Shown: positions 1-7,292 of the stretch, one piece after another
How the letters are laid out: each line of letters begins with the position of its first letter
Position numbering within the stretch: position 1 is the stretch's first letter
Assembly: GCF_003312425.1 (NCBI RefSeq)
Contig: NZ_QNUX01000009.1
Coordinates: 62,001-126,000, forward strand
Origin: Flavobacterium psychrolimnae
GTDB taxonomy: Bacteria > Bacteroidota > Bacteroidia > Flavobacteriales > Flavobacteriaceae
Reading direction: 5' to 3'
DNA: 64,000 nt
Notes under the pieces: model-generated
What the model was told of the DNA's origin: nothing
What the model saw: the letters and a program-made list of their open reading frames with translations, nothing else
The model's database searches: none
Program-made: the position numbers and the translations under genes

Positions 1-592
1 TTTCGAAATGTACGATGACAACGGAAATGTAATCCAGCAATGGTTTGGAGGCGGACAGGATTTAACACCGTATTATCTGTTTGAAGAAGATGCAATTCAT
101 TTTCATCAAACCTGTAAAACGGCATGCGATAAACACAATCCGGAGTTTTATCCAAAATACAAGAAACAATGCGATTCCTATTTTTGGAACGCCCATCGTA
201 ATGAAGCACGCGGAATTGGCGGATTGTTTTTCGATTATTGCAAAGCAACAGATACAATGTCAATGCAAGATTGGTACAACTTTGTAACCGAAGTTGGTAA
301 TAGTTTCCTTGAAGCCTATGTTCCAATTGTAGAAAAAAGAAAAGATTTAGCCTATACTCCAGAGCAAAGAACGTGGCAGGAAATCCGTCGCGGTCGTTAT
401 GTGGAGTTTAATTTGGTACACGACAAAGGCACTTTATTTGGACTAAAAACCAACGGAAGAATCGAAAGCATTCTGATGAGTTTACCACCACATGTGCAAT
501 GGGTTTACGATCATCACGCTGAAGCCGGAAGCGAAGAAGAAAAATTAGTAAACGTATTAGAGAATCCAAGAAATTGGATTGCAGATTGTTGA
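1..592 (+). CDS. hemF: Oxygen-dependent coproporphyrinogen III oxidase (3' part)
   Basis: Aerobic heme synthesis enzyme that oxidatively decarboxylates coproporphyrinogen III to protoporphyrinogen IX in the cytoplasm. The reading frame is open from the window edge, so this is the C-terminal two thirds of a protein of usually about 300 residues. Diagnostic HemF stretches are visible: GGGQDLTPYY near the start of the fragment, HRNEARGIGGLFFD in the middle, and RRGRYVEFNLVHDKGT followed by SLPP near the end. hemB follows after 88 bp in the same direction, so a heme-biosynthesis operon probably extends upstream of the window. Confidence 0.95.
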   Translation, partial: FEMYDDNGNVIQQWFGGGQDLTPYYLFEEDAIHFHQTCKTACDKHNPEFYPKYKKQCDSYFWNAHRNEARGIGGLFFDYCKATDTMSMQDWYNFVTEVGNSFLEAYVPIVEKRKDLAYTPEQRTWQEIRRGRYVEFNLVHDKGTLFGLKTNGRIESILMSLPPHVQWVYDHHAEAGSEEEKLVNVLENPRNWIADC

Positions 593-680
593 TTAACGAT
601 TTTTGATTTCAGATTTTCTGTTATCACCAATTCGTTTTAAATCATAAATCAGCAATCGCTAATCTAAAATCATAAATCAT

Positions 681-1673
681 ATGTTCCCATTACACAGAGG
701 CAGAAGATTAAGAACAAACGAATCCATAAGAAGTTTGGTTCGTGAAACCAGTTTGAGTCCATCGGATTTTATGTTTCCTATGTTTATTGCTGAAGGTGAA
801 AACTACAAAGTAGAAATTCCTTCGATGCCAGGAATATTTCGTCGTTCGATAGATTTAACGGTAGAAGAAGTCAAAGAAATATTTGCATTAGGAATTCGTG
901 CCGTGAATATTTATGTAAAAGTCAGTGAAAATTTAAAAGATAACGAAGGAAATGAAGCTTGGAATCCAAACGGATTAATGCAAAATGCCATCCGTGCGAT
1001 TAAGGCCGCTTGTCCGGAAATGATTGTAATGCCTGATGTAGCTTTGGACCCCTATTCCATTTATGGACATGACGGAATCATTGCAAACGGTGATGTAGAA
1101 AACGATTCGACGAACGTAGCTTTGGTAAAAATGGCTGTTTCTCATGCGCAAGCGGGTGCCGATTTTGTAGCGCCATCAGACATGATGGACGGACGTGTAT
1201 TGCGTTTGCGCGAAGGTCTGGACGCTGCCGGTTTTCATAACGTAGGAATCATGAGTTATTCAGCAAAATATGCTTCTGCATTTTACGGACCTTTCCGTGA
1301 TGCATTAGACAGCGCTCCTGTTGAAGCCACTGAAATTCCAAAAGACAAAAAAACATACCAAATGGATTATGCTAATCGTATCGAAGCCATTAAAGAAGCG
1401 TTGTGGGACGTGGAAGAGGGCGCCGATATGGTTATGGTAAAACCTGGAATTGCGTATTTAGACATCGTTCGTGAAGTTAAAAACGCGGTAAATGTTCCGG
1501 TAACGGTATACCACGTTTCGGGAGAATATGCAATGATCAAAGCCGCTGCCGAAAGAGGTTGGTTAGATCATGATCAGATAATGATGGAACAACTAATGTG
1601 TATCAAACGCGCCGGAGCCAGTTTGATTTCGACTTATTTTGCCAAAGAAGCCGCAATACTTTTAAACAAATAA
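681..1673 (+). CDS. hemB: Porphobilinogen synthase (delta-aminolevulinic acid dehydratase)
   Basis: Condenses two 5-aminolevulinate molecules to porphobilinogen. The protein has 330 residues, normal for the family. The two Schiff-base lysines are K196 (in MSYSAKY) and K254 (in MVMVKPG). The catalytic metal loop reads DVALDPYSIYGHDG (119-132), so the three zinc cysteines of the E. coli/human type are replaced by Ala/Asp. This is the form known from Mg-responsive, zinc-independent enzymes such as that of Pseudomonas aeruginosa. It follows hemF; the next gene begins 2 bp after its stop, so co-transcription is likely. Confidence 0.97.
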   Translation: MFPLHRGRRLRTNESIRSLVRETSLSPSDFMFPMFIAEGENYKVEIPSMPGIFRRSIDLTVEEVKEIFALGIRAVNIYVKVSENLKDNEGNEAWNPNGLMQNAIRAIKAACPEMIVMPDVALDPYSIYGHDGIIANGDVENDSTNVALVKMAVSHAQAGADFVAPSDMMDGRVLRLREGLDAAGFHNVGIMSYSAKYASAFYGPFRDALDSAPVEATEIPKDKKTYQMDYANRIEAIKEALWDVEEGADMVMVKPGIAYLDIVREVKNAVNVPVTVYHVSGEYAMIKAAAERGWLDHDQIMMEQLMCIKRAGASLISTYFAKEAAILLNK

Positions 1674-1675
1674 AC

Positions 1676-2185
1676 ATGAAAAAATGTTTAATAATAGCGG
1701 TTTTATTGCTTTCCAATAGCATTTTTGCACAAGTTGAGGTAGTTTCCACTTTTGTCGAGAAATGGGATAATTCCAAAGATTATTTAGTAGCCGTTGCAGA
1801 AGCTATGCCGGAAGATAAATATGATTACAAACCAACTGCCCGTGAAATGTCATTTAGAGAACAGTTATTTCACATACAAGAGAATATGAATTGGTTGAGT
1901 ACAACGCATTTTTCGGAAGAGAAATATGTGAAAAAAGAAGCGGTAAAAGAACTTTCGAAAGCGCAAATGATCCAAGAAATAAAAGTCTCTTTTGATAAAG
2001 CAAAGGCATTTGTACAAAAAACTAATGATACTGAACTGTCGCAAAAAGTAGCTTTTTTTGCGGGTCCAAAATCAAAATTACAGATAATCAACTTGATGCA
2101 AGATCATGTTACCCATCACAGAGCACAAATTTTAGTATATTTGAATCTGAATCAAATTCTGCCGCCTAAATATGTGGGTTGGTAA
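1676..2185 (+). CDS. Secreted DinB-family (four-helix bundle) protein
   Basis: A 169-residue protein with an N-terminal signal peptide (MKKCLIIAVLLLSNSIFAQ), then a DinB/YfiT-like helical bundle. Histidines typical of the metal site are visible in LFHIQ (mid-protein) and QDHVTHHRAQ near the C terminus. The ATG at 1676 is chosen because it starts the signal peptide and lies 2 bp after the hemB stop; the frame is open further upstream inside hemB. DinB-like proteins are putative metal-dependent enzymes, some thiol-S-transferases. The substrate here is unknown and its link to heme synthesis is positional only. Confidence 0.8.
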   Translation: MKKCLIIAVLLLSNSIFAQVEVVSTFVEKWDNSKDYLVAVAEAMPEDKYDYKPTAREMSFREQLFHIQENMNWLSTTHFSEEKYVKKEAVKELSKAQMIQEIKVSFDKAKAFVQKTNDTELSQKVAFFAGPKSKLQIINLMQDHVTHHRAQILVYLNLNQILPPKYVGW

Positions 2186-2224
2186 TTTTTAGTGATTTAG
2201 ATACTTAAAATTAAAAAAAATATT

Positions 2225-2611
2225 ATGAGAAAGACATTGTTTTTATTTGCTGTTTTAGCCTTTGCTTCTTGCAAAAAAGAAGAAGTCAAAAAAGAACCTT
2301 TATATCCAACCACTACCGAAGAAGTTGCCCAAACTCCAGAGGAATTAGGGGAGGAAATTTTCAAAGGAAAAGGAAATTGCGTTGCTTGTCATCAAGTAGA
2401 CAAGAAAGTGATAGGACCAAGCCTGCAGGATATTGCTAAGATTTATAAAGATAAAAATGCTGATATCGTAACGTTTTTAAAAGGTGAAGGCGAACCTATT
2501 GTTGACCCAAGCCAGTATGAAGTTATGAAAACAAACTTCGCCGTTACAAAAGCCATGTCTGATGACGAATTGAAAGCCTTAGAAGCTTACGTTTACTCAC
2601 ATTTGAAATAA
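2225..2611 (+). CDS. c-type cytochrome lipoprotein
   Basis: A small 128-residue monoheme cytochrome c. The N terminus is an SPII signal with cleavage before C16 (LAFAS-C), so it should be membrane-anchored in the periplasm. The heme site is CVACH (C52, C55, H56), and the likely distal ligand is M101 before the helix MSDDELKALEAYV. It resembles cytochrome c551/c552 domains that shuttle electrons. It is followed by a dispersed repeat and a terminator. The electron donor and acceptor cannot be told from context. Confidence 0.9.
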   Translation: MRKTLFLFAVLAFASCKKEEVKKEPLYPTTTEEVAQTPEELGEEIFKGKGNCVACHQVDKKVIGPSLQDIAKIYKDKNADIVTFLKGEGEPIVDPSQYEVMKTNFAVTKAMSDDELKALEAYVYSHLK

Positions 2612-2637
2612 TTTATACTGAACTTATTTCAGTATCT

Positions 2638-2735
2638 GGAGCTAATCCCGCTATTCGCTGTATTCCCGATAAATAAAAACTACGGCTAAAAAGCCTTGTT
2701 TTTCTAAATCGGGAGATGCCGCTGCTATCAGGGCT
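2638..2735 (+). repeat. Dispersed GGAGCTA...GGGCTA element, copy A
   Basis: Begins GGAGCTAATCCCGCTATTCG 27 bp after the cytochrome stop and ends ATCAGGGCTA. It contains a long internal inverted repeat, TTCCCGAT (from about 2672) with AAATCGGGAG (from about 2706). It is the first of six related intergenic elements in the window; see findings. Confidence 0.75.
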
Positions 2736-2745
2736 AAAATACAAG

Positions 2746-2777
2746 AACCATTCGTCTCTGCGAGTGGTTTTTTTTTA
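2746..2777 (+). terminator. Rho-independent terminator after cytochrome c
   Basis: Stem AACCATTCG / CGAGTGGTT (one G-T wobble) with a 6-nt loop, followed by a run of nine T. It ends the cytochrome c transcript after repeat copy A. Confidence 0.75.
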
Positions 2778-2823
2778 TGTTCAGAACGTTCTGATTTTTA
2801 TTTCTTACTGAACTTTTTACTTC

Positions 2824-2857
2824 TTTGGGAACAATGTGATTAATTTTTTTATCTTTA
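2824..2857 (+). promoter_or_regulatory. Possible flavobacterial promoter of ogt
   Basis: TTTG (2824-2827), 22 nt, TATCTTTA (2850-2857), close to the Bacteroidetes consensus TTTG/TAnnTTTG. The ATG lies only 4 nt after the -7 box, so a transcript from it would have almost no leader. Confidence 0.4.
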
Positions 2858-2861
2858 AAAT

Positions 2862-3332
2862 ATGGAAACAGCATACATCAAAACGCCTTTAGGGATCGCT
2901 ACAATCATTGGTGATGAAAATGGAATATCTGTAATTTCAGTTTCGGATGAAGGTGAAATTTCAACTACAATTCCTGCTGTTGTGCAAGAAGCCGTTATGC
3001 AACTCAACGATTATTTTGAAGGGAAACGAACCGATTTTGACTTTGCACTGAATCCAAAAGGTACTGAATTCCAACAAAAAGTCTGGAAAGGATTGCTGGA
3101 AATTCCATTTGGCAAAACCTGTAGTTATATGGATTTATCTAAAAAATTGGGTGATGTCAAAGCCATTAGAGCCGTTGCTTCTGCTAATGGGAAAAATCCG
3201 CTTTGGATTGTTGTTCCCTGTCACAGAGTCATTGGGACAGATGGTTCATTAACCGGTTATGCAGGCGGATTATGGCGAAAGAAATGGTTATTAGAACATG
3301 AGAATCCAACTACTCAACAAACTCTTTTTTAG
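2862..3332 (+). CDS. ogt: Methylated-DNA--protein-cysteine methyltransferase
   Basis: Suicide repair enzyme that removes O6-alkylguanine from DNA by transfer to its own cysteine. At 156 residues it is a compact Ogt type without an Ada domain. The acceptor is C120 in IVVPCHRVIG; the helix-turn-helix DNA-binding part precedes it (GKTCSYMDLSKKLG) and the substrate-binding tail contains GYAGGLWRKKWLLEHE. It stands between terminators and repeats, probably as its own unit or with the exonuclease gene that follows. Confidence 0.95.
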   Translation: METAYIKTPLGIATIIGDENGISVISVSDEGEISTTIPAVVQEAVMQLNDYFEGKRTDFDFALNPKGTEFQQKVWKGLLEIPFGKTCSYMDLSKKLGDVKAIRAVASANGKNPLWIVVPCHRVIGTDGSLTGYAGGLWRKKWLLEHENPTTQQTLF

Positions 3333-3365
3333 TTGTTTGTCAATAAATTCCCTATATTCGTTTAT

Positions 3366-3410
3366 GAAAATCCGTGCAAATCTCTAAAATCCGCGTCATC
3401 TGCGTGCCAT
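3366..3410 (+). repeat. AATCCGTG/ATCTGCGTG short-period repeat arm
   Basis: Four degenerate units of about 10 bp (AATCCGTGCA, AATCTCTAA, AATCCGCGTC, ATCTGCGTGCC) just before the exonuclease ATG. Related units occur in the inverted repeat at 58250-58345. This non-coding character argues against a TTG start at 3333 for the next gene. Confidence 0.55.
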
Positions 3411-3413
3411 AAA

Positions 3414-4127
3414 ATGATAGAAAAAATAAACCTGAATAATATCCTGTTTCTCGATATAGAAACCGTTCCGGAAGCCGAAGATTTCAATGCATTAGATGCT
3501 GAAATGAAAGATCTTTGGGAACACAAAACCCAATACCAGCGCAAAGACGAATATACTCCGGAAGATTTTTATGATCGTGCCGGCATTTGGGCTGAGTTTG
3601 GTAAAATCGTTTGTATTTCGGTGGGTTATTTTACCATCAAAGGCGATATTCGGAATTTTAGAGTGACTTCTTTTTTTGGAGAAGAAAAGAAAATATTGCT
3701 CGATTTCAATAATCTGCTGAACAATCATTTCAATCAGCCTCAACATGTTTTGTGTGGGCACAATGCCAAGGAATTCGATATTCCTTTTCTCGCCCGACGA
3801 ATGATTATCAATCAAATCGCCATTCCGAACAAGCTGAATTTATTTGGAAAAAAACCATGGGAAATCCCACATTTGGATACGTTGGAATTGTGGAAATTTG
3901 GCGATTACAAGCATTTTACTTCTTTGAAATTGATGTGTAAAGTACTTGGGATTCCTTCGCCAAAAGGAGACATCGACGGAAGCCAAGTTGGACATGTGTT
4001 TTATGTAGACAAAGACATTGACCGCATTGTTACTTATTGTGAGAAAGATACCATCGCCGTGGCACAGATTTTCTTGAGATTACGCAGAGAAGAATTGTTA
4101 ATTGAAGACGAGATTATTCACGTGTAA
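3414..4127 (+). CDS. Predicted DEDDy 3'-5' exonuclease related to DNA polymerase B exonuclease
   Basis: A 237-residue single-domain nuclease of the PolB-like exo2 family. The acidic DEDD residues are visible: D14 and E16 in FLDIETVP, N117/D122 in GHNAKEFDIPFL, and Y208/D212 in YCEKDT, which makes it the DEDDy subtype using two metal ions. The open frame extends back to a TTG at 3333, but that stretch is a non-coding repeat, so the ATG at 3414 is preferred. It follows ogt closely, which fits a DNA-repair role. Its substrate is unproven. Confidence 0.85.
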   Translation: MIEKINLNNILFLDIETVPEAEDFNALDAEMKDLWEHKTQYQRKDEYTPEDFYDRAGIWAEFGKIVCISVGYFTIKGDIRNFRVTSFFGEEKKILLDFNNLLNNHFNQPQHVLCGHNAKEFDIPFLARRMIINQIAIPNKLNLFGKKPWEIPHLDTLELWKFGDYKHFTSLKLMCKVLGIPSPKGDIDGSQVGHVFYVDKDIDRIVTYCEKDTIAVAQIFLRLRREELLIEDEIIHV

Positions 4128-4144
4128 GCATTATATCATTGTTA

Positions 4145-4173
4145 TTGCAATTGATATTGATTTATTACATTTA
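4145..4173 (+). promoter_or_regulatory. Flavobacterial-type promoter of spmAB-like gene
   Basis: TTG (4145-4147), 18 nt, TACATTTA (4166-4173), 15 nt before the ATG; one mismatch to TAnnTTTG. Confidence 0.5.
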
Positions 4174-4188
4174 CAAAAATTATAAATT

Positions 4189-5628
4189 ATGGTATTGAGT
4201 AGATTTTGGTTGGTCATTTTTATTTCAGCAATTGTATTTGTAGTGTTTAGTTTGTTTTCTGGAGACAGTTATACCATTGACCACGTTTTGAACGGAAAGA
4301 AAGATGATCCAATTCTGGTTTCGGAGAAATTCGCAGAGCAACTTCCTGCTTTTATTAAAGACAGCATCAAGAAAGCACCTGAACAAACCATGATTATCAA
4401 TCGTGATACGCTAAATGCTGACACAACTTATGTCTATAAAAATAAAACCGTAAAAATATATAGCGGTGTTCAAAAATCAGATGGTTTATTGCCAACGTGT
4501 AAAAGTACTTTACTGGAATTAATCCTTCCGCTGATGGCTTATTTGGCCTTTTTCTGTGGATTGATGGAGCTTTTAATCATTTCCGGAGCCTCTGGAAAAT
4601 TAGCTAAAGCATTGAGTCCCGTTTTTGTAAAAGTGTTTCCAAGTATTCCCAAAAACCATCCTTCCATTTCGTATATGACCTTAAATTTCGCTGCGAATTT
4701 CTTAGGATTAGATTCTGCTGCAACTCCTTTTGGTCTAAAGGCCATGGAGAGTTTACAAGAGATAAATCCAGAGAAAGACAAAGCAAGTGATGCACAAATT
4801 ATGTTCATGTGTTTGCACGCATCAGGTCTTACTTTGATCGCTACTTCTATTATAGGATATCGTGCTGCTGCAAATGCGAGTAATCCTGCTGATGTGATGT
4901 TGCCTTGTATTATCACTTCTTTTATAGGAACAATTGCGGCTTTTCTGATAGTTGGAATCAAACAAAAAATCAATTTCAAAAGCGCTTCTTTGGTTATCGT
5001 ATTGATGGTTTTAATAGCTGCTATTGTTGGTTTATTGATGTATGTCAATCATTTAGATTTAATTGGAAAAAACTATTTCACCTCTAATCTTTCCGCTTTA
5101 ATATTAATTGGAATAATTGCCTTTACCTTGATATTTTCGTTCATCCATGAGAAAAAATTTACGGAGGAATCTACTACAGTTTTTGAAAGTTTTGTAGTGG
5201 GAGCTAATAATGGTGTGAAAACCGGAGTGACTATTTTTCCTTATGTATTGGGAATGCTGGTAGCTATTTCTTTATTCAGAAACAGTGGTTTGTTTGAAAT
5301 TATTAGCGATTGGATTGCTTTCATTTTTTCAAATATGGGAGTAAGTAAGGAAATCACGGATGCTTTACCGGTTGCTTTACTTCGTCCCTTTAGTTCTGCC
5401 GGATCAAGAGGGTTTTTGATTGACTCGATGAATACTTTTGGAGCGGATTCCTTAACGGCGAGATTGAGCAGTATTTTTCAATGTAGTGCCGAAAGTACTT
5501 TTTATGTGATAGCCGTTTATTTTGGTTCTGTAAATATTAAAAACACACGTTATGCACTAGGAACCATGCTTGTCGTAGATTTAATCTGTGTGATTACTGC
5601 GATTTTTGTTGCGACTTGGTTTTTTTAA
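4189..5628 (+). CDS. Nucleoside-recognition (Gate) membrane protein, fused SpmA-SpmB type
   Basis: A 479-residue polytopic inner-membrane protein with two Gate/nucleoside-recognition halves. The first (about 105-285) contains GLDSAATPFGLKAMESLQ and the second (about 330-479) contains LRPFSSAGSRGFLIDSM. These are the signatures of spore maturation proteins SpmA and SpmB, which are separate genes in Bacillus but fused here. A periplasmic segment (about 30-100) separates the first membrane helix from the rest. The organism does not sporulate, so the name describes homology only; a transport role is likely but the substrate is unknown. Confidence 0.85.
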   Translation: MVLSRFWLVIFISAIVFVVFSLFSGDSYTIDHVLNGKKDDPILVSEKFAEQLPAFIKDSIKKAPEQTMIINRDTLNADTTYVYKNKTVKIYSGVQKSDGLLPTCKSTLLELILPLMAYLAFFCGLMELLIISGASGKLAKALSPVFVKVFPSIPKNHPSISYMTLNFAANFLGLDSAATPFGLKAMESLQEINPEKDKASDAQIMFMCLHASGLTLIATSIIGYRAAANASNPADVMLPCIITSFIGTIAAFLIVGIKQKINFKSASLVIVLMVLIAAIVGLLMYVNHLDLIGKNYFTSNLSALILIGIIAFTLIFSFIHEKKFTEESTTVFESFVVGANNGVKTGVTIFPYVLGMLVAISLFRNSGLFEIISDWIAFIFSNMGVSKEITDALPVALLRPFSSAGSRGFLIDSMNTFGADSLTARLSSIFQCSAESTFYVIAVYFGSVNIKNTRYALGTMLVVDLICVITAIFVATWFF

Positions 5629-5682
5629 AAGAAAAATTTTGGAGTGATGTGATTTCTGAATTAAATTGTAAATCGAAGTATA

Positions 5683-5723
5683 AAAAAATCGCAATCTCAA
5701 TACTATTTGAGATTGCGGTTTTT
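5683..5723. terminator. Bidirectional terminator between spmAB-like gene and scoB
   Basis: Perfect 11-bp stem CGCAATCTCAA / TTGAGATTGCG with a 6-nt loop, flanked by A-run and T-run. It serves two converging genes. Confidence 0.85.
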
Positions 5724-5743
5724 GTGTATTTTAAGCTTAGATG

Positions 5744-6403
5744 TTAATCCATTTCCATTTCTGGAACATCACCTTCAATAATTAAAGTTGCTTCAGTAGA
5801 AGCGATAATATGTTCTACAGTTACACCTGGAGCGCGTTCTAATAATTTGAAACCTTGCGGCGTTACTTCTAAAACGGCTAATTCGGTGACTACTTTTTTA
5901 ACGCAGCCTACGCCGGTTAATGGTAACGTACATTTTTTAAGTATCTTAGATTCTCCAGCTTTATTGACGTGCATCATGGCTACAATAATATTCTCGGCAG
6001 AAGCGACTAAGTCCATTGCTCCTCCCATTCCTTTGACCATTTTGCCTGGGATTTTCCAGTTGGCAATATCACCATTTTCGGCAACTTCCATTGCACCAAG
6101 GATTGTTAAGTCAACATGTTGTCCGCGGATCATTCCAAAACTGAATGCTGAATCAAAGAAACTTGCTCCGGGCAAAGTAGTGATGGTTTGCTTTCCTGCG
6201 TTGATTAAATCAGCGTCTTCATCACCTTCAAAAGGGAATGGACCCATACCTAGAATTCCGTTTTCACTTTGAAATTCAACGTCAATTCCTTCGGGAATAT
6301 AATTAGCTACTAATGTTGGAATCCCGATTCCGAGATTCACGTAATAGTTGTGTTTTAATTCTTTTGCAATACGTTTTGCAATTTGATTTTTATCTAAAGC
6401 CAT
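5744..6403 (-). CDS. scoB: 3-oxoacid CoA-transferase subunit B
   Basis: Beta subunit of a family I CoA-transferase, most likely succinyl-CoA:acetoacetate CoA-transferase, which activates acetoacetate with CoA from succinyl-CoA. It has 219 residues. The catalytic glutamate that forms the glutamyl-CoA thioester is E47 in FQSENGILGMGP, preceded by the glycine-rich NLGIGIPTLVANY loop. It starts 2 bp after the subunit A stop (order scoA-scoB on the minus strand), so the two are translated together. Substrate specificity is inferred from family resemblance. Confidence 0.93.
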   Translation of the reverse strand: MALDKNQIAKRIAKELKHNYYVNLGIGIPTLVANYIPEGIDVEFQSENGILGMGPFPFEGDEDADLINAGKQTITTLPGASFFDSAFSFGMIRGQHVDLTILGAMEVAENGDIANWKIPGKMVKGMGGAMDLVASAENIIVAMMHVNKAGESKILKKCTLPLTGVGCVKKVVTELAVLEVTPQGFKLLERAPGVTVEHIIASTEATLIIEGDVPEMEMD

Positions 6404-6405
6404 AA

Positions 6406-7107
6406 TTAGAAAATTTTTCTCACGGTTCTTTGTTCAATTCTTTTTTCATATTTCTCGCCTTGAAAAATTCTATTTACAAGTATTCCCGGAATATGAATTT
6501 CGTTTGGATCTAAACTTCCTGCAGGCAATAATTCTTCTACTTCGGCAATGGTTATTTTTGCTGCTCCGGCCATACAGGGGTTGAAGTTTCTTGCAGTTCC
6601 TTTGAAAACTAGGTTTCCAGCTTCGTCACCTTTCCATGCTTTTACGATCGCAAAATCAGCATTGAAAGCATGTTCCATAACATGCATTTTTCCATTGAAT
6701 TCGCGCACTTCCTTTCCTTCGGCTACTTCAGTTCCATATCCGGCTGGTGTGAAAAAAGCTGGAATTCCTGCTTGTACCGCACGACAACGTTCTGCTAAAG
6801 TTCCTTGAGGAATAAGATCCACTTCTAGTTCTCCAGAAAGCATTTGGCGTTCAAATTCGGCATTTTCACCTACGTAAGAAGAAATCATTTTTTTGATTTG
6901 GCGCTTTTGCAAAAGCAGTCCAAGACCAAAATCATCAACACCTGCATTGTTTGAAATACAAGTTAAATCTGTAGTTTCTTTTTTTACTAATTCGGAGATG
7001 GAATTTTCTGGAATACCACATAATCCGAAACCGCCAAGCATGATAGTCATCCCGTTTTCAATTCCTTGAAGGGCATCCTGAACGTTATTTACTTTTTTGT
7101 TAATCAT
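6406..7107 (-). CDS. scoA: 3-oxoacid CoA-transferase subunit A
   Basis: Alpha subunit of the heterodimeric CoA-transferase with scoB downstream. It has 233 residues. The CoA-binding loop [13 protein letters not shown] is near residues 22-34, and the family's SNNAG motif follows at about 52. KIF at the C terminus ends 2 bp before scoB. There is no terminator between the two genes, so they form one operon. The upstream region (7108-7203) shows no convincing promoter. Confidence 0.93.
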   Translation of the reverse strand: MINKKVNNVQDALQGIENGMTIMLGGFGLCGIPENSISELVKKETTDLTCISNNAGVDDFGLGLLLQKRQIKKMISSYVGENAEFERQMLSGELEVDLIPQGTLAERCRAVQAGIPAFFTPAGYGTEVAEGKEVREFNGKMHVMEHAFNADFAIVKAWKGDEAGNLVFKGTARNFNPCMAGAAKITIAEVEELLPAGSLDPNEIHIPGILVNRIFQGEKYEKRIEQRTVRKIF

Positions 7108-7203
7108 ATAAGTGATTTGCTATTTGTCGAATATTTATCTAATGATGGATTTTGTTTTAAATTGTCTAGGAATCTCAAGATTTAGTTCTAATGACGATAG
7201 CCC

Positions 7204-7281
7204 TAGCCCAGATAGCAGTGAAAATCCTTTTTTGAGGTTTTAACCGAAAAAAAGATTGCAACGTATAGCTGGAATAGCTCC
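7204..7281 (-). repeat. Dispersed GGAGCTA...GGGCTA element, copy B
   Basis: On the minus strand it begins GGAGCTATTCCAGCTATACG 11 bp after the PBP1A stop. It has the internal GCAATCTTTTTTT / AAAAAAGGATTTTC pair and ends TCTGGGCTA. At 78 bp it is the minimal form. Confidence 0.8.
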
Positions 7282-7292
7282 TGATGAAAATT

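Noticed and set aside
2638..2735. Possible small RNA gene in repeat copy A
   Set aside because: The hairpin is strong, but no promoter is seen and the same structure recurs as a dispersed element; an RNA role is not supported.
3333..3413. N-terminal extension of the exonuclease from a TTG
   Set aside because: The added sequence is a degenerate non-coding repeat; DIETVP motif is at the right distance from the ATG at 3414.
4189..5628. Evidence of sporulation from the SpmA/SpmB-like protein
   Set aside because: The domain is common in non-sporulating bacteria; homology only.
5847..6272. 141-codon plus-strand frame opposite scoB
   Set aside because: Antisense shadow of a conserved enzyme gene.
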